Shown: positions 24,030 through 37,270, numbered from the stretch's first letter. The stretch: DNA of 64,000 nt from Rana temporaria (GCF_905171775.1 NC_053491.1:401102838-401166837); one strand, 5' to 3'. Program-made: numbers and translations. Notes: generated from the sequence alone by a model not told the origin.

Positions 24030-24800
24030 CAGATTCAGAAGCTTGCTATAGAGTGTGGAGGCTGTTTCTGTGTTCCTGGTTTCCTGGTTTCCTGTGTCTT
24101 TGTTCTTGATTGATTTAGATCATCACCAGCATTGCTATTTAGTGATTCCAGTGGATCTTTTCCAGTATATCAACTGCTTTTTTCAAAGCAATAGACCCAA
24201 GAGCTTTTTTCAAAGCTACGTTTTGTGCTGTTTTGTGCTGTTTTTTTCATTTGTGTTACTGTTTGATCCTGCAATCCTCCCTGTTCAGTTATATTTGCAA
24301 GAGATTTCAGAACACATATTGATCTGAGCTTTATAAAAGAGCTTTTCTAAAAGCTAAGTTTTGTTCATCTTGTGTTACTGTCAGATCTTGCAGGTTCACT
24401 GTTCAGTGATATTTGATAGGCATCTCAGTTCAAATGTTGTTTAGTTTTCCCTAAAGAGCTTTTATAAAAGCTAAGTTTTGTGTTCAGTTTAGTTAAATTT
24501 TGTGTAGTAAGTGTACACACTGTTAGTGTACATTTATTTCATCTAGCTTAGCTTAGTGTGTGTTTAGTGTCTGTGTTTTGTGTTTAAAAAAAAAAAAAAA
24601 GTTAGTGTTTGTTTAGTGCTTTTTTTTTTTTTCTTTAATTTTGTAGTCCTTGTCTGGTGTACTACTTTTCTTATAGTTTAGTAGCTGTCTGTGTACGTCT
24701 TTGTCTGCGTGCCTGTCTTGTAAAAAAAACACAAAAACACATTTTGTTCACATTTTCCCCCCCAATAAAGTTTAACCCCCCCACACACATATCAGCAATT
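24030..24800 (+). other. Probable 5' leader of the transposase mRNA
   Basis: Non-coding AT-rich sequence with imperfect repeats (gagcttt..aaagctaagttttgt at about 24200, 24340 and 24460), an A-tract at 24586-24600 and a C-rich tract just before the ATG at 24801. No recognised domain upstream. Confidence 0.4.
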
Positions 24801-27800
24801 ATGAGCGGCATCCGTGGCCGTGGCAGTAGGGGTAGGGGAGTTACTCCCAGTGCTGGATCGCTGCCAGCACGGGGTACCTCTCGTGCCCCTACTAGTGGTA
24901 GAGGATCGGGTGCAAGGGGAGTACGCCTGATCCGGGAGTTCTTCCCATCGGGCAGCCGCCCGATATTGCCATCTCAGGCTCAAGTAGTGGTGGACTACAT
25001 GGGGCACAGCAGTGCCACTGAGTCGTCGGTCCCGACTCACAGTAGTACCACCATTACACCGTTGCCTGTACTACCCCCCCCCCAGCCCCCAAGAGTCCAG
25101 CATCTTACTGTTCGACAGCGACAGTGATAGGGATCTCTTGGGGGAGGCCATGCATCAGGCAGACCTCCAGCTCTGTCCTGATGGTCAGGACCTTTTTGAA
25201 GGGATGGATGAGGAGGATGGGATACCTGCTGGCAGTATCCCAGAGACATCCCTTCAAACTGGTGCTGCTGTTTTGGTGCAGGAAACAGCAGCACCTAGTC
25301 AGACCCAGGCGTGGGTGAGGGGACAGCGGAGCCAGGCTAGAGGCTCCATGTCACGTGGTTCCCTCAGACCAACACATCTCAGCCCTTGGTCTGACATCTC
25401 TGGGGGCGAAGAGGGTGACCCATCATGGTTGCCATCTGACGCGTCGGCTCACTACGTCAGTGACGACGGGGAAGGTAGGCACCCTGGTGAAACGGTGCGC
25501 CAGGTCACCACCAGGGAGACCATCGTCAGGGTCTCCACTGGTGATGGCAGCAGGAGGTGTCAGGAGGAGGAGCAGCAGCAGCAGCAGCAGCAGCAGGCAG
25601 CTCCACCTGTGCGCACCGAATCCCAGCAGGTGCAAGTAAGCGTCACCCCATCTGACAGGAGGGCGGTGCTGAAGTCACCTGTCTGGAATTTCTTTACCCT
25701 GGTGGCAGACAACCCTACCGTGGCCATCTGCCGGATTTGTAAAGTGAGGGTGAAGAGAGGGAAGTGTTTGGCTCGGGTGGGTACCACAGCCCTGAACCAG
25801 CACCTCAGGATAAACCACTGGGCGTTGTATGAGGAGATGAAGCGTGGTGGTGGTAGCAGCGCCACCACCACAAGTGAGCAGGGTACAGCAGCCCCTGCCA
25901 CATCTTCATCTGTTTCCAGCAGGTCATGCCCCCCCGCTCCCTCTAGTAGAGGTACTGGTACCGGCAGCCAGACCTCTACTTCCACAGCACCCTCCACGTC
26001 TGTGTCCCGCACTGCCGTCCGGCGCCAGGCGTCGATTTCAGACGCCTTTGACCGCACCACTCCCTTCCCCCCTGGAGACCGACGTGTGCGTTCCCTCAAT
26101 GGGCTCCTGGCAAGGGTTATTGCCCAACATCTGCTGCCCTTCAACATAGTTGACAGCAACCCCTTCAGGCAGATGTTGGAGCAGGCCCAACCCCAATGGC
26201 GTGTCCCCAGCCGCCATTTCTTTGCCAGGACTGGTGTCCCTGCCCTACACCAGCACATTGTTCAGAATGTAACCCTGTCGCTGGATCACGCTGTCAGCGA
26301 CAGGGTTCATCTGACAATGGATGGCTGGACCAGCAGGCATGGGCAGGGACGCTACATCAGCTTCACGGCCCATTGGGTTTCCCTCCGAGGCGTCGGTGAG
26401 GGATCGTCGGCAACCGATCTTGTGGTGCCGCCCCGGGGTGTCCAGGGGAGAACTGCTGGTCTCCCTCAAGCCACTGTCTCCGCAGCTGCTGAGCCTCCCA
26501 GCAAGCGCCCCCGTAGCTACTCAAGTGTGGGGCACGTGCGCTGTCAGGCCGTGCTCCAGCTTGTTAGTTTAGGGGACCGGAGACACACTGCAGAAGAAGT
26601 GCTGAAAGCACTTCAAGCTCAGGTCCATAAGTGGCTGACACCCCGAAGGCTCCAGCCAGGTATGGTTGTCTGCGATAACGGCAGCAACCTACTCGCCGCC
26701 CTCCATGCTGGCAGTCTGACGCACGTGCCCTGTCTGGCACATGTCCTCAACCTGGTGGTGCAGAAGTTCCTGCGCACTTATCCAGGGTTGAGTGACATTG
26801 TGGCAAAGGCGCGTAGGATTGCCAGCCACTTCAGGCGCTCCCCAACCGCTACCGCGTCCCTGTCCAAATTGCAGCGGAAGTACAATCTGCCCCTTCACAG
26901 GCTGATTGTGGACAGTGTGACGCGGTGGAACTCCACCCTCCACATGCTGAAGAGGTTGTGGGAGCAGCAAAGGGCGGTGAGGGAGTACCTGATGGAACTA
27001 GGCACTCAGAGGGCTTCACCACAACTCCCTTTCATCGCCTGTGCGCAGTGGGGGCAGATAAACCAGGTCTGCCAAGTGTTGTCCTCCTTCGAGCAGGCGA
27101 CCAAGATGGTCAGCAGTGAGCAAATTGGCCTCAATAGCGTGCTGCCAATACTGTTCATGCTGGAGAGGACACTAGATCGCCTGCTCGAGGCTGGGGAGAG
27201 TGCCTTGGTGGAGCAGGAGGAGTCAGCAATGCTCCACCGAGACCAGGGCCAGGACCAGGAGGAGGAGGAGGAGGAGGAGGATGATGATGAAGAGGAGGAG
27301 GAGGTGGTTGCTGGTGTCGTCCCGGAGTCAGGGCCTGGTCAGGAGGGAGAGCCGGTGTTGGGGGCACCGATAGTCCGGGGGTTGGGCATGTCTGAGTTTG
27401 ACCAGCAGCGCCTCAGGGAAGAAGAGTCGCACCTCATTCACCTGGCCAGCATTGAGGAGTCACAGCGGGCTGTGCTCTTCCCCATGGCTGCCCACATGCT
27501 CAGATGCCTCAGGAGGGACCCCCGGGTTAAGACCATCAAGACGAGGGATGATTTCTGGATGGCCACCCTTTTGGATCCCAGGTGCAAGGGGAAACTGGAG
27601 CAGTTCATCCCAGCCAGCCGGAGGCAGCACCGGATGGAGGAACTGCAGGCAGCCATTGTCAGACGGTTGGAGCAGGCAACTCCCCGGCCTCCAGTTGTCC
27701 CCCCTCATCTCACCCAGCAGGTGGCTGCACCCAGCTGCAGCCGAGCAGGGGACCTAATGGAAGAGATGAGGATGTTCTTCCAAACCGAGCGACCCAGTAC

Positions 27801-28149
27801 CACCACCAGCAGCAGCAGCAGCAGTCACCACCAGCGGCTGGCCCACATGGTGGCAGACTACATGGCGTCCGTCGGTGCTTCTGACAGTATGAGCACCGAC
27901 GACCCCATGGAGTACTGGGTTGCCAGATTGGACACCTGCCGCGAGCTCGCTCAGTATGCGCTGGAGTTATTGTCTTGCCCCCCCTCCAGCGTACTATCTG
28001 AGCGGACATTCAGCGCGGCAGGTGGGGTGGTCACGGACAAGAGGACCCGTCTGTCCACAGAGTCCGTGGACAGACTCACATTCATAAAGATGAATGAGTC
28101 CTGGATCGGCGGTGACTTTCTGGCACCCGTCGTCGGTTCAGGGCGCTGA
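24801..28149 (+). CDS. hAT transposase, BED zinc-finger type, one N-terminal frameshift
   Basis: Catalyses cut-and-paste transposition of hAT elements in the nucleus. A 1045-codon frame runs from 25012 to 28149. Residues counted from 25012: a BED zinc finger (W225 region, C240-x2-C243-x20-H264-x4-H269), DDE residues D437 (LTMDGWTS), D555 (VVCDNGSN) and E997 (SERTFSAAG), C574-x2-H577 (VPCLAHVLNLVVQ) between the second D and E, W639 (VTRWNS), and the C-terminal dimerisation block (970-1035). There is a Q-tract near residue 190 and an acidic tract near 745-765. The likely true start is 24801 (MSGIRGRGSRGRG, RG-rich), in another frame until a run of ten C (25074-25083); nine C would join the frames. 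Without that, translation could begin at an internal ATG near 25150, still keeping the BED finger. Everything downstream is open, so the gene looks young. Confidence 0.92.
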
Positions 28150-28199
28150 AGGGTCCCTTGCCATGCATTCCCTGATGAAGCCCCGGACCTGATGTATTT

Positions 28200-28850
28200 A
28201 CAGTGCTGAATATAACTATTTCAACATCAGAGAAAATCAATGTTAATATTTGGTACAGTAGGCTTTCTTTGCAATTACAGCGGTCAAAAATTTCTTGTAG
28301 TTTTACACCAGCTTTGCACACACTGGAGGAGGGATTTTGGCCCACTCCTCCACACAGATCTTCTCTACATCAGTCATGTTTCTGGGCTATCGCTGAGAAA
28401 CACGGAGTTTGAGCTCCCTCCAAAGATTCTCTATTGGGTTTAGGTCTGGAGACTGGCTAGGCCACGCCAGAACCTTGATATGCTCCTTACAGAGCCAATC
28501 CTTGGTTATCCTGGCTGTGTGCTTTGGGTCATTCTCATGTTGGAAGACCCAGCCTCGACCCATCTTCAAAGCTCTAACTCAGGGAAGGAGGTTGTTGCCC
28601 AAAATCTTGCAATACATGGCCCCGGTCATCCTCTCCTTAATACAGTGCAGTCACCCTGTCCCATGTGCAGAAAAACACCACCAAAGCATGATGCTACCAC
28701 CCCCATGCTTCACATTAGGGATGGCGTTCTTGGCATGGTACTCATCATTATTCTTCCTCCGAACACGGTTAGTGAAATTATGATCAAAAAATTATATTAT
28801 AGTCTCATCTGACCACATGATTTTCTCCCATGACTCCTTTGGATCAGTCA
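28200..28850 (-). mobile_element. Tc1-like transposon fragment
   Basis: The minus strand encodes the C-terminal half of a Tc1 transposase in broken frames, best at 28387-28569 (FQHENDPKHTA with the second catalytic D, and WPSQSPDLNPIENLWRELK with the third acidic residue). The rest continues upstream to about 28848 (MWSDETI-like). Both terminal repeats are missing. Inserted or captured directly after the transposase stop codon. Confidence 0.85.
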
Positions 28851-31800
28851 AGACAATTATGTCAGCAGTTATTTCACACCCTATATACTCTTATTAAGAC
28901 TGCTGTACATCATGGCAACTCCTGCCCATGTGATATGACTCTGTATCAACTACTACTGTTAATACTACTACTGCTGCTTCTGCTGCTGCTGCTGCCCAGT
29001 CAAGACACCTATGTCAGCAGTTATTTGACACTCTATATACTCCTATTCCTACTGCTGTTCATCATGGCACCTCCTGCCCATGTGATATGACTCTGTATCA
29101 ACTACTACTGTTAATACTACTGCTGCTTCTGCTGCTGCTGCCCAGTCAATACACCTATGTCAGCAGTTATTTGACACTCTATATACTCCTATTCCTACTG
29201 CTGTTCATGATGGCACCTCCTGCCCATGTGATATGACTCTGTATCAACTACTACTGTTAATACTACTGCTGCTTCTGCTGCTGCTGCCCAGTCAAGACAC
29301 CTATGTCAGCAGTTATTTGACACTCTATATACTCCTATTCCTACTGCTGTTCATGATGGCACCTCCTGCCCATGTGATATGACTCTGTATCAACTACTAC
29401 TGTTAATACTACTGCTGCTTCTGCTGCTGCTGCCCAGTCAAGACACCTATGTCAGCAGTTATTTGACACTCTATATACTCCTATTCCTACTGCTGTTCAT
29501 GATGGCACCTCCTGCCCATGTGATATGACTCTGTATCAACTACTACTGTTAATACTACTGCTGCTTCTGCTGCTGCTGCCCAGTCAAGACACCTATGTCA
29601 GCAGTTATTTGACACTCTATATACTCCTATTCCTACTGCTGTTCATCATGGCACCTCCTGCCCATGTGATATGACTCTGTATCAACTACTACTGTTAATA
29701 CTACTGCTGCTGCTTCTGCTGCTGCTGCTGCCCAGTCAAGACACCTATGTCAGCAGTTATTTGACACTCTATATACTCCTATTCCTACTGCTGTTCATGA
29801 TGGCACCTCCTGCCCATGTGATATGACTCTGTATCAACTACTACTGTTAATACTACTGCTGCTTCTGCTGCTGCTGCCCAGTCAAGACACCTATGTCAGC
29901 AGTTATTTGACACTCTATATACTCCTATTCCTACTGCTGTTCATGATGGCACCTCCTACCCATGTGATATGACTCTGTATCAACTACTACTGTTAATACT
30001 ACTGCTGCTTCTGCTGCTGCTGCCCAGTCAAGACACCTATGTCAGCAGTTATTTGACACTCTATATACTCCTATTCCTACTGCTGTTCATCATGGCACCT
30101 CCTGCCCATGTGATATGACTCTGTATCAACTACTACTGTTAATACTACTGCTGCTGCTTCTGCTGCTGCTGCTGCCCAGTCAAGACACCTATGTCAGCAG
30201 TTATTTGACACTCTATATACTCCTATTCCTACTGCTGTTCATGATGGCACCTCCTGCCCATGTGATATGACTCTGTATCAACTACTACTGTTAATACTAC
30301 TGCTGCTTCTGCTGCTGCTGCCCAGTCAAGACACCTATGTCAGCAGTTATTTGACACTCTATATACTCCTATTCCTACTGCTGTTCATCATGGCACCTCC
30401 TGCCCATGTGATATGACTCTGTATCAACTACTACTGTTAATACTACTGCTGCTTCTGCTGCTGCTGCCCAGTCAAGACACCTATGTCAGCAGTTATTTGA
30501 CACTCTATATACTCCTATTCCTACTGCTGTTCATCATGGCACCTCCTGCCCATGTGATATGACTCTGTATCAACTACTACTGTTAATACTACTGCTGCTG
30601 CTTCTGCTGCTGCTGCTGCCCAGTCAAGACACCTATGTCAGCAGTTATTTGACACTCTATATACTCCTATTCCTACTGCTGTTCATGATGGCACCTCCTG
30701 CCCATGTGATATGACTCTGTATCAACTACTACTGTTAATACTACTGCTGCTTCTGCTGCTGCTGCCCAGTCAAGACACCTATGTCAGCAGTTATTTGACA
30801 CTCTATATACTCCTATTCCTACTGCTGTTCATCATGGCACCTCCTGCCCATGTGATATGACTCTGTATCAACTACTACTGTTAATACTACTGCTGCTTCT
30901 GCTGCTGCTGCCCAGTCAAGACACCTATGTCAGCAGTTATTTGACACTCTATATACTCCTATTCCTACTGCTGTTCATCATGGCACCTCCTGCCCATGTG
31001 ATATGACTCTGTATCAACTACTACTGTTAATACTACTGCTGCTTCTGCTGCTGCTGCCCAGTCAATACACCTATGTCAGCAGTTATTTGACACTCTATAT
31101 ACTCCTATTCCTACTGCTGTTCATGATGGCACCTCCTGCCCATGTGATATGACTCTGTATCAACTACTACTGTTAATACTACTGCTGCTTCTGCTGCTGC
31201 TGCCCAGTCAATACACCTATGTCAGCAGTTATTTGACACTCTATATACTCCTATTCCTACTGCTGTTCATGATGGCACCTCCTGCCCATGTGATATGACT
31301 CTGTATCAACTACTACTGTTAATACTACTGCTGCTTCTGCTGCTGCTGCCCAGTCAAGACACCTATGTCAGCAGTTATTTGACACTCTATATACTCCTAT
31401 TCCTACTGCTGTTCATGATGGCACCTCCTACCCATGTGATATGACTCTGTATCAACTACTACTGTTAATACTACTGCTGCTTCTGCTGCTGCTGCCCAGT
31501 CAAGACACCTATGTCAGCAGTTATTTGACACTCTATATACTCCTATTCCTACTGCTGTTCATCATGGCACCTCCTGCCCATGTGATATGACTCTGTATCA
31601 ACTACTACTGTTAATACTACTGCTGCTGCTTCTGCTGCTGCTGCTGCCCAGTCAAGACACCTATGTCAGCAGTTATTTGACACTCTATATACTCCTATTC
31701 CTACTGCTGTTCATGATGGCACCTCCTGCCCATGTGATATGACTCTGTATCAACTACTACTGTTAATACTACTGCTGCTTCTGCTGCTGCTGCCCAGTCA

Positions 31801-33540
31801 AGACACCTATGTCAGCAGTTATTTGACACTCTATATACTCCTATTCCTACTGCTGTTCATCATGGCACCTCCTGCCCATGTGATATGACTCTGTATCAAC
31901 TACTACTGTTAATACTACTGCTGCTTCTGCTGCTGCTGCCCAGTCAATACACCTATGTCAGCAGTTATTTGACACTCTATATACTCCTATTCCTACTGCT
32001 GTTCATGATGGCACCTCCTGCCCATGTGATATGACTCTGTATCAACTACTACTGTTAATACTACTGCTGCTTCTGCTGCTGCTGCCCAGTCAATACACCT
32101 ATGTCAGCAGTTATTTGACACTCTATATACTCCTATTCCTACTGCTGTTCATGATGGCACCTCCTGCCCATGTGATATGACTCTGTATCAACTACTACTG
32201 TTAATACTACTGCTGCTTCTGCTGCTGCTGCCCAGTCAAGACACCTATGTCAGCAGTTATTTGACACTCTATATACTCCTATTCCTACTGCTGTTCATGA
32301 TGGCACCTCCTACCCATGTGATATGACTCTGTATCAACTACTACTGTTAATACTACTGCTGCTTCTGCTGCTGCTGCCCAGTCAAGACACCTATGTCAGC
32401 AGTTATTTGACACTCTATATACTCCTATTCCTACTGCTGTTCATCATGGCACCTCCTGCCCATGTGATATGACTCTGTATCAACTACTACTGTTAATACT
32501 ACTGCTGCTGCTTCTGCTGCTGCTGCTGCCCAGTCAAGACACCTATGTCAGCAGTTATTTGACACTCTATATACTCCTATTCCTACTGCTGTTCATGATG
32601 GCACCTCCTGCCCATGTGATATGACTCTGTATCAACTACTACTGTTAATACTACTGCTGCTTCTGCTGCTGCTGCCCAGTCAAGACACCTATGTCAGCAG
32701 TTATTTGACACTCTATATACTCCTATTCCTACTGCTGTTCATCATGGCACCTCCTGCCCATGTGATATGACTCTGTATCAACTACTACTGTTAATACTAC
32801 TGCTGCTTCTGCTGCTGCTGCCCAGTCAATACACCTATGTCAGCAGTTATTTGACACTCTATATACTCCTATTCCTACTGCTGTTCATCATGGCACCTCC
32901 TGCCCATGTGATATGACTCTGTATCAACTACTACTGTTAATACTGCTACTGCTGCTTCTGCTGCCCAGTCAAGACACCTATGTCAGCAGTTATTTCACAC
33001 CCTATATACTCTTATTAAGACTGCTGTACATCATGGCACCTCCTGCCCATGTGATATGACTCTGTATCAACTACTACTGTTAATACTACTACTGCTGCTT
33101 CTGCTGCCCAGTCAAGACACCTATGTCAGCAGTTATTTCACACCCTATATACTCTTATTAAGACTGCTGTACATCATGGCACCTCCTGCCCATGTGATAT
33201 GACTCTGTATCAACTACTACTGTTAATACTACTACTGCTGCTTCTGCTGCCCAGTCAAGACACCTATGTCAGCAGTTATTTCACACCCTATATACTCTTA
33301 TTAAGACTGCTGTACATCATGGCACCTCCTGCCCATGTGATATGACTCTGTATCAACTACTACTGTTAATACTACTACTGCTGCTTCTGCTGCCCAGTCA
33401 AGACACCTATGTCAGCAGTTATTTCACACCCTATATACTCTTATTAAGACTGCTGTTCATCATGGCACCTCTTGCCCGAGTGATTTGACACTGTATTGTC
33501 AATGTCTACTACTACTATTACAGCTCAGTCAAGACACCTG
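28850..33540 (+). repeat. 146-bp minisatellite with higher-order structure
   Basis: About 31 tandem units, each beginning cagtcaagacacctatgtca, with period 146 bp (for example 28997, 29143, 29289, 29435). Some units are 152 bp, with two extra CTG. The final units (32966, 33109, 33252, 33395) and the first are a 143-bp-type variant with ttatttcacaccctatata and attaagactgctgtac. From 31059 to 31941 a block of six units (882 bp, five of 146 plus one of 152) repeats as a higher-order unit. CTG/CTACTG-rich; every frame contains stops. Confidence 0.95.
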
Positions 33541-35420
33541 TGTCCCAATTTTTTGGTACACTATTGACTATTATGACCACTACTAATGCTGTAAAGTATT
33601 CCCCAAGTGTTTTTATGCTATGTATTACTATTACCACTACTGCTTGTAAATCGTGCCTGTGTGATACTTAGTGGGAATGCTTTAATAAGCATTCCTAGTA
33701 TGGATACCCGTAAATGTATTAATCTTAATTAGTGTGAATGCTTTAATAAACATTTCCAGTATTGATATCCGTAAATTTAGTAATCTTATTATTCCTTACG
33801 TTTTTTGGTTCAGCGTAACTTCGGCATACTTTCAGCTATTGAGACCATTCAACTGTAAAAATGTTCGTCTCTTTCAGCAAATGATGGGACTTGTTCAAGT
33901 TTTTTCCTACTTTTTACACTTTTATAAATTTTTAGCTTTTAAGACCCTTTTTTTAACATTGAAGTCAATGAGAACATCCTTTTCCCCTTTGAATTCACAT
34001 GCCCTGCCAAAAGTTTCAGCTATTTCATACTTTCACTTACAGACACTGAAAAAACTGTAAAGCGGTCACAAAATATTTAGCTATCCGGCTATGACTTTTC
34101 AGATAGTTAGCGTTTACAATTTTTTGGTGAAAACGCAATTTACGTTTTGCGAATTTTTCACAAAAATGCGATAGGTTATAATGTAATCCTATGGAGGGGA
34201 TTTAGAGTCTGTCATGTGACCTTAACATTCTAGATCTTTGTAATTAAAAATATCTTTACAAAAAGGGGAAACAAATTGGTCTCACGCGCACAAGATCTAC
34301 TTTTCATACACAATTTTTAGATCAAAACGTAGCTATGCTTGTCTGGTTTATGGCAATGTGATCAAGTCTGCGATACGTATTTTAGTTTTAGTTATTGGAG
34401 CAACAGCCAGAAATTATGTCTCATAGACTCTCATGTTAAATTATCTAAAAAATGTTGCTGCAGAACTCACAAAGACGCTCTTTTCTAAATCGCAGACATG
34501 GCCACATTTTTAAGTTTATCTACATAAATTTCATATCGATGCGTTTACAAGGGCCGTGTATTTCAAACGGTGTAGTCGTTGTATCAATTGCATGTACGTT
34601 TGAGGATTTATTAAGCTTTGTTTGGAGGCTTAAATCATGTATTAGATCTGTGAATTAAAAGCGTTTGTAATGTTATTTCTTTCTATAAATCACTTTCCTG
34701 ACCTCAGTGCAATATTCCTCCTCACTGACCTGGGGAGGAGGGGAAACCTATTGAGGGGGGAGGGGCGACCAGGAAGTCAGCATACGCTATACTTTGCAGA
34801 TAGAGAAAGAAGCTGTGTGTCCTAAAGATAGTGTAGTGGTTATGGTGAATGTCTTTGGCAAGGGGCTCACCAATTAAGCTATTCAGCATTCCCACTCGCA
34901 TTTTCCTCAGGAAATGCATTGTCTAGTTATATTATATTTTAATACTCCTGCTGCTGCCTCCATGCTGAGTAAAGCTTCATGACCTCTCTGGCACAGCGGA
35001 TCCACCAACAGCCTCCGCTACAAGCTACCAGACCGGATCTAAACAGCAAGTGTAACTATAACAATGAACCTTATGTTAAACACTGTTTTGCGGCATTTAT
35101 ACTGCAACCATTGGGCTGTCTGCAAGAGCTCATCTGCATTCTCTCTCTTTCTTGCTCTCCCTCTCTCTCTCTTTGTATATATATATATATTGTTGCTTTT
35201 GTTATGTTCATTTTTCAACTGTTTATTTTGTGTTCGTCGTGTCTGTGTCGTGTGCTTTAGTTTGTCCTAGGTTACTGTTAAATAAAATAATAGTATAAAA
35301 TGTTTTTGCTTATTATGAAGTTAAATGTGTTGATGTTGATTTGTTTGATGTTAAGTTAGATGTGTTGAAAAACCTACAAATCTATCTCAAAAAGAAATGA
35401 AACATTTCCAAAAAATAATA
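33541..35420. other. hAT internal spacer without recognised gene
   Basis: Contains a roughly 63-bp tandem duplication (33668-33785: agtgggaatgctttaataag... then agtgtgaatgctttaataaa...), with the first AATAAA after the transposase stop at 33745-33750, a candidate polyadenylation signal. 33800-34660 is AT-rich. Short open frames show no recognised domains. A CT-rich tract and (TA)n lie at 35155-35190. Confidence 0.45.
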
Positions 35421-35426
35421 TTTATT
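35421..35426 (-). terminator. Polyadenylation signal of the Myb/SANT-like gene
   Basis: AATAAA on the minus strand, 16 nt after the stop codon at 35442. Confidence 0.6.
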
Positions 35427-35441
35427 AATAAAAACATAATT

Positions 35442-35617
35442 TCAGATATAACTCTGATTGAGCTTCTGAAGGCGCTCCAGCTTCTCAATATTTTTTAATT
35501 GCTGCTGCTCCAGCAGCACATTTTGCTGAATAAGATAGCGGATCTGGCGCTGATTTGCCTGGATCCTCTGGTGGGTTGTCTTTATCAGCGCAGTCTGCCT
35601 CCTCATCTTTCCTGATA
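35442..35617 (-). CDS. Myb/SANT-like protein, exon 4 (C-terminal coiled coil)
   Basis: Acceptor attatatcctaacag then TATCAGG at 35617; phase 1 with exon 3. It encodes VSGKMRRQTA followed by a helical, heptad-like stretch (IQANQRQIRYLIQQNVLLE, then LKNIEKLERLQKL) and stops at 35444-35442. A leucine/glutamine-rich coiled coil at this position is common at the C-terminus of transposon Myb-like partners and suggests dimerisation. Confidence 0.8.
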
Positions 35618-35747
35618 CTGTTAGGATATAATAAAAAAAAAAATTGGATTTAAAATAACGTTACCAAATAAATAAAATTTTTTTTTTGCTTATTAATCAA
35701 TCATTATCATGTGTATACACTTGTTATGTGTCTAACACATCCCGGGA

Positions 35748-37270
35748 GTGCAGAATTATTAGGCAAATGAGTATTTGGACCACATCATCCTCTTTATGCA
35801 TGTTGTCTTACTCCAAGTTGTATAGGCTCGAAAGCCTACTACAGATTAGGCATATTAGGTAATGTACAACTCTGTAATGAGAAGGTGTGTGGTCTAATGA
35901 CATCAACACTCTATATCAGGTGTGCATAATTATTAGTCAATTTCCTTTTCTTTGTCAAAATGGGCCAAAAGAAGGATTTGACAGACTCTGAAAAGTCCAA
36001 AATAGAGAGATATCTAGCAGAGGGATGCAGCACTCTTAAAGTTGCAAAGCTTCTGAAGCGTGATCATCAAACAAAAGAAGCGTGTGGAAAAACAAAGGTG
36101 CAAAATAACTGCCCATGAACTGAGAAAAGTTAAGCGTGCAGCTGCCAAGATGCCACTTGCCACAAGATTGGCCATATTTCAGAGCTGCAACATCACTGGG
36201 GTGCCCAAAAGCACAAGGTGTGCAATACCCAGAGACATGGCCAAGGTAAGAAAGGCTGAAAGACGATGACCACTGAACAAGACACACAAGCTGCAACGTC
36301 AAGACTGTGCCAATAAATATCTCAAGAAAGATTTTTCTAAGGTTTTATGGACTGCTGAAATGAGAGTGAGTCTTGATGGGCCAGATGGAAGAGCCCGTGG
36401 CTGGATTGGTAAAGTGCAGGGAGCTCCAGTCCGACTCAGACGCCAGCAAGGTGGTGGTGGAGTACTGGTTTGGGGTGGTATCATCAAAGATGAGCTTGTG
36501 GGGCCTTTTCGGATTGAGGATGGAGTCAAGCTGAACTCCCAGTCCTACTGCCAGATTATGGAAGAGACCTTCTTCAAGCAGTGGTACAGGAAAAAGTCAC
36601 CATCCTTCAAGAAAAACATGATTTTCATGCAGGACAATGCTCCATCACACGTGTCAAAGTACTCCACAGCGTGGCTGGCAAGAAAGGGTATTAAATAAAA
36701 AAAAGTAATGACATGGCCTCCTTGTTCACCTGATCTGAACCCCATTGAGAACCTGTGGTCCATCATCAAATGTGGGATTTACAAGGAGGGAAAACAGTAC
36801 ACCTCTCTGAACAGTGTCTGGGAGGCTGTGGTTGCTGCTGCACGCAATGTTGATGGTGAACAGATCAAAACACTGACAGAATCCATGGATGTCAGGCTTT
36901 CGAGTGTCCTTGCAAATAAAGGTGGCTATATTGGTCACTGATTTGTTTTTGTTTTGTTTTTAAATGTCAGAAATGTGTATTTGTGAATGTTGAGATGTTA
37001 TATTGGTTTCACTGTTAAAAATAAATCATTGAAAAGGGTATCTATTTATTTTTTGGTTAAGTTGCCTAATAATTCTGCACAGTAATAGTAGTCACCTGCA
37101 CACACAGATATCCCCCGAAAATAACTAACACTAAAAACAAACTAAAAACTACTTCCAAAAAAATTCAGCTTTGATATTAATGAGTTTTTGGGGTTCATTG
37201 AGAACATGGTTGTTGTTCAATAATAAAATGAATCCTCAAAAAATACAACTTGCCTAATAATTATGCACTA
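35748..37270 (+). mobile_element. Tc1/mariner element with doubled terminal repeats
   Basis: Left outer gtgcagaattattaggc (35748-35764) is the exact reverse complement of 37064-37080. Left inner gtgcataattattag (35922-35936) matches the reverse of 37251-37268. The repeats bracket a decayed transposase, giving two repeat copies per end in the manner of IR/DR Tc1-like transposons. It lies in intron 3 of the Myb/SANT-like gene, in opposite orientation. Confidence 0.8.
35959..36941 (+). pseudogene. Tc1/mariner transposase pseudogene
   Basis: Starts MGQKKDLTDSEKSKIERYLA at 35959. Later blocks are RCAIPRDMAKVRKAERR, MRVSLDGPDGRARGWIGK, GGGVLVWGGIIKDELVGPF, FMQDNAPSHVSKYSTAWL (catalytic D) and WPPCSPDLNPIENLW (third acidic residue), ending GGYIGH at 36941. 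Frame changes near 36050, 36270 and a stop near 36700 inactivate it. Homology to a full-length Tc1-like transposase of about 330 residues is clear. Confidence 0.88.

Noticed and set aside
25560..27884. Overlapping frames on both strands of the transposase gene
   Set aside because: Shadows of the 1045-codon transposase caused by its GC-rich codon use and Q/E tracts.
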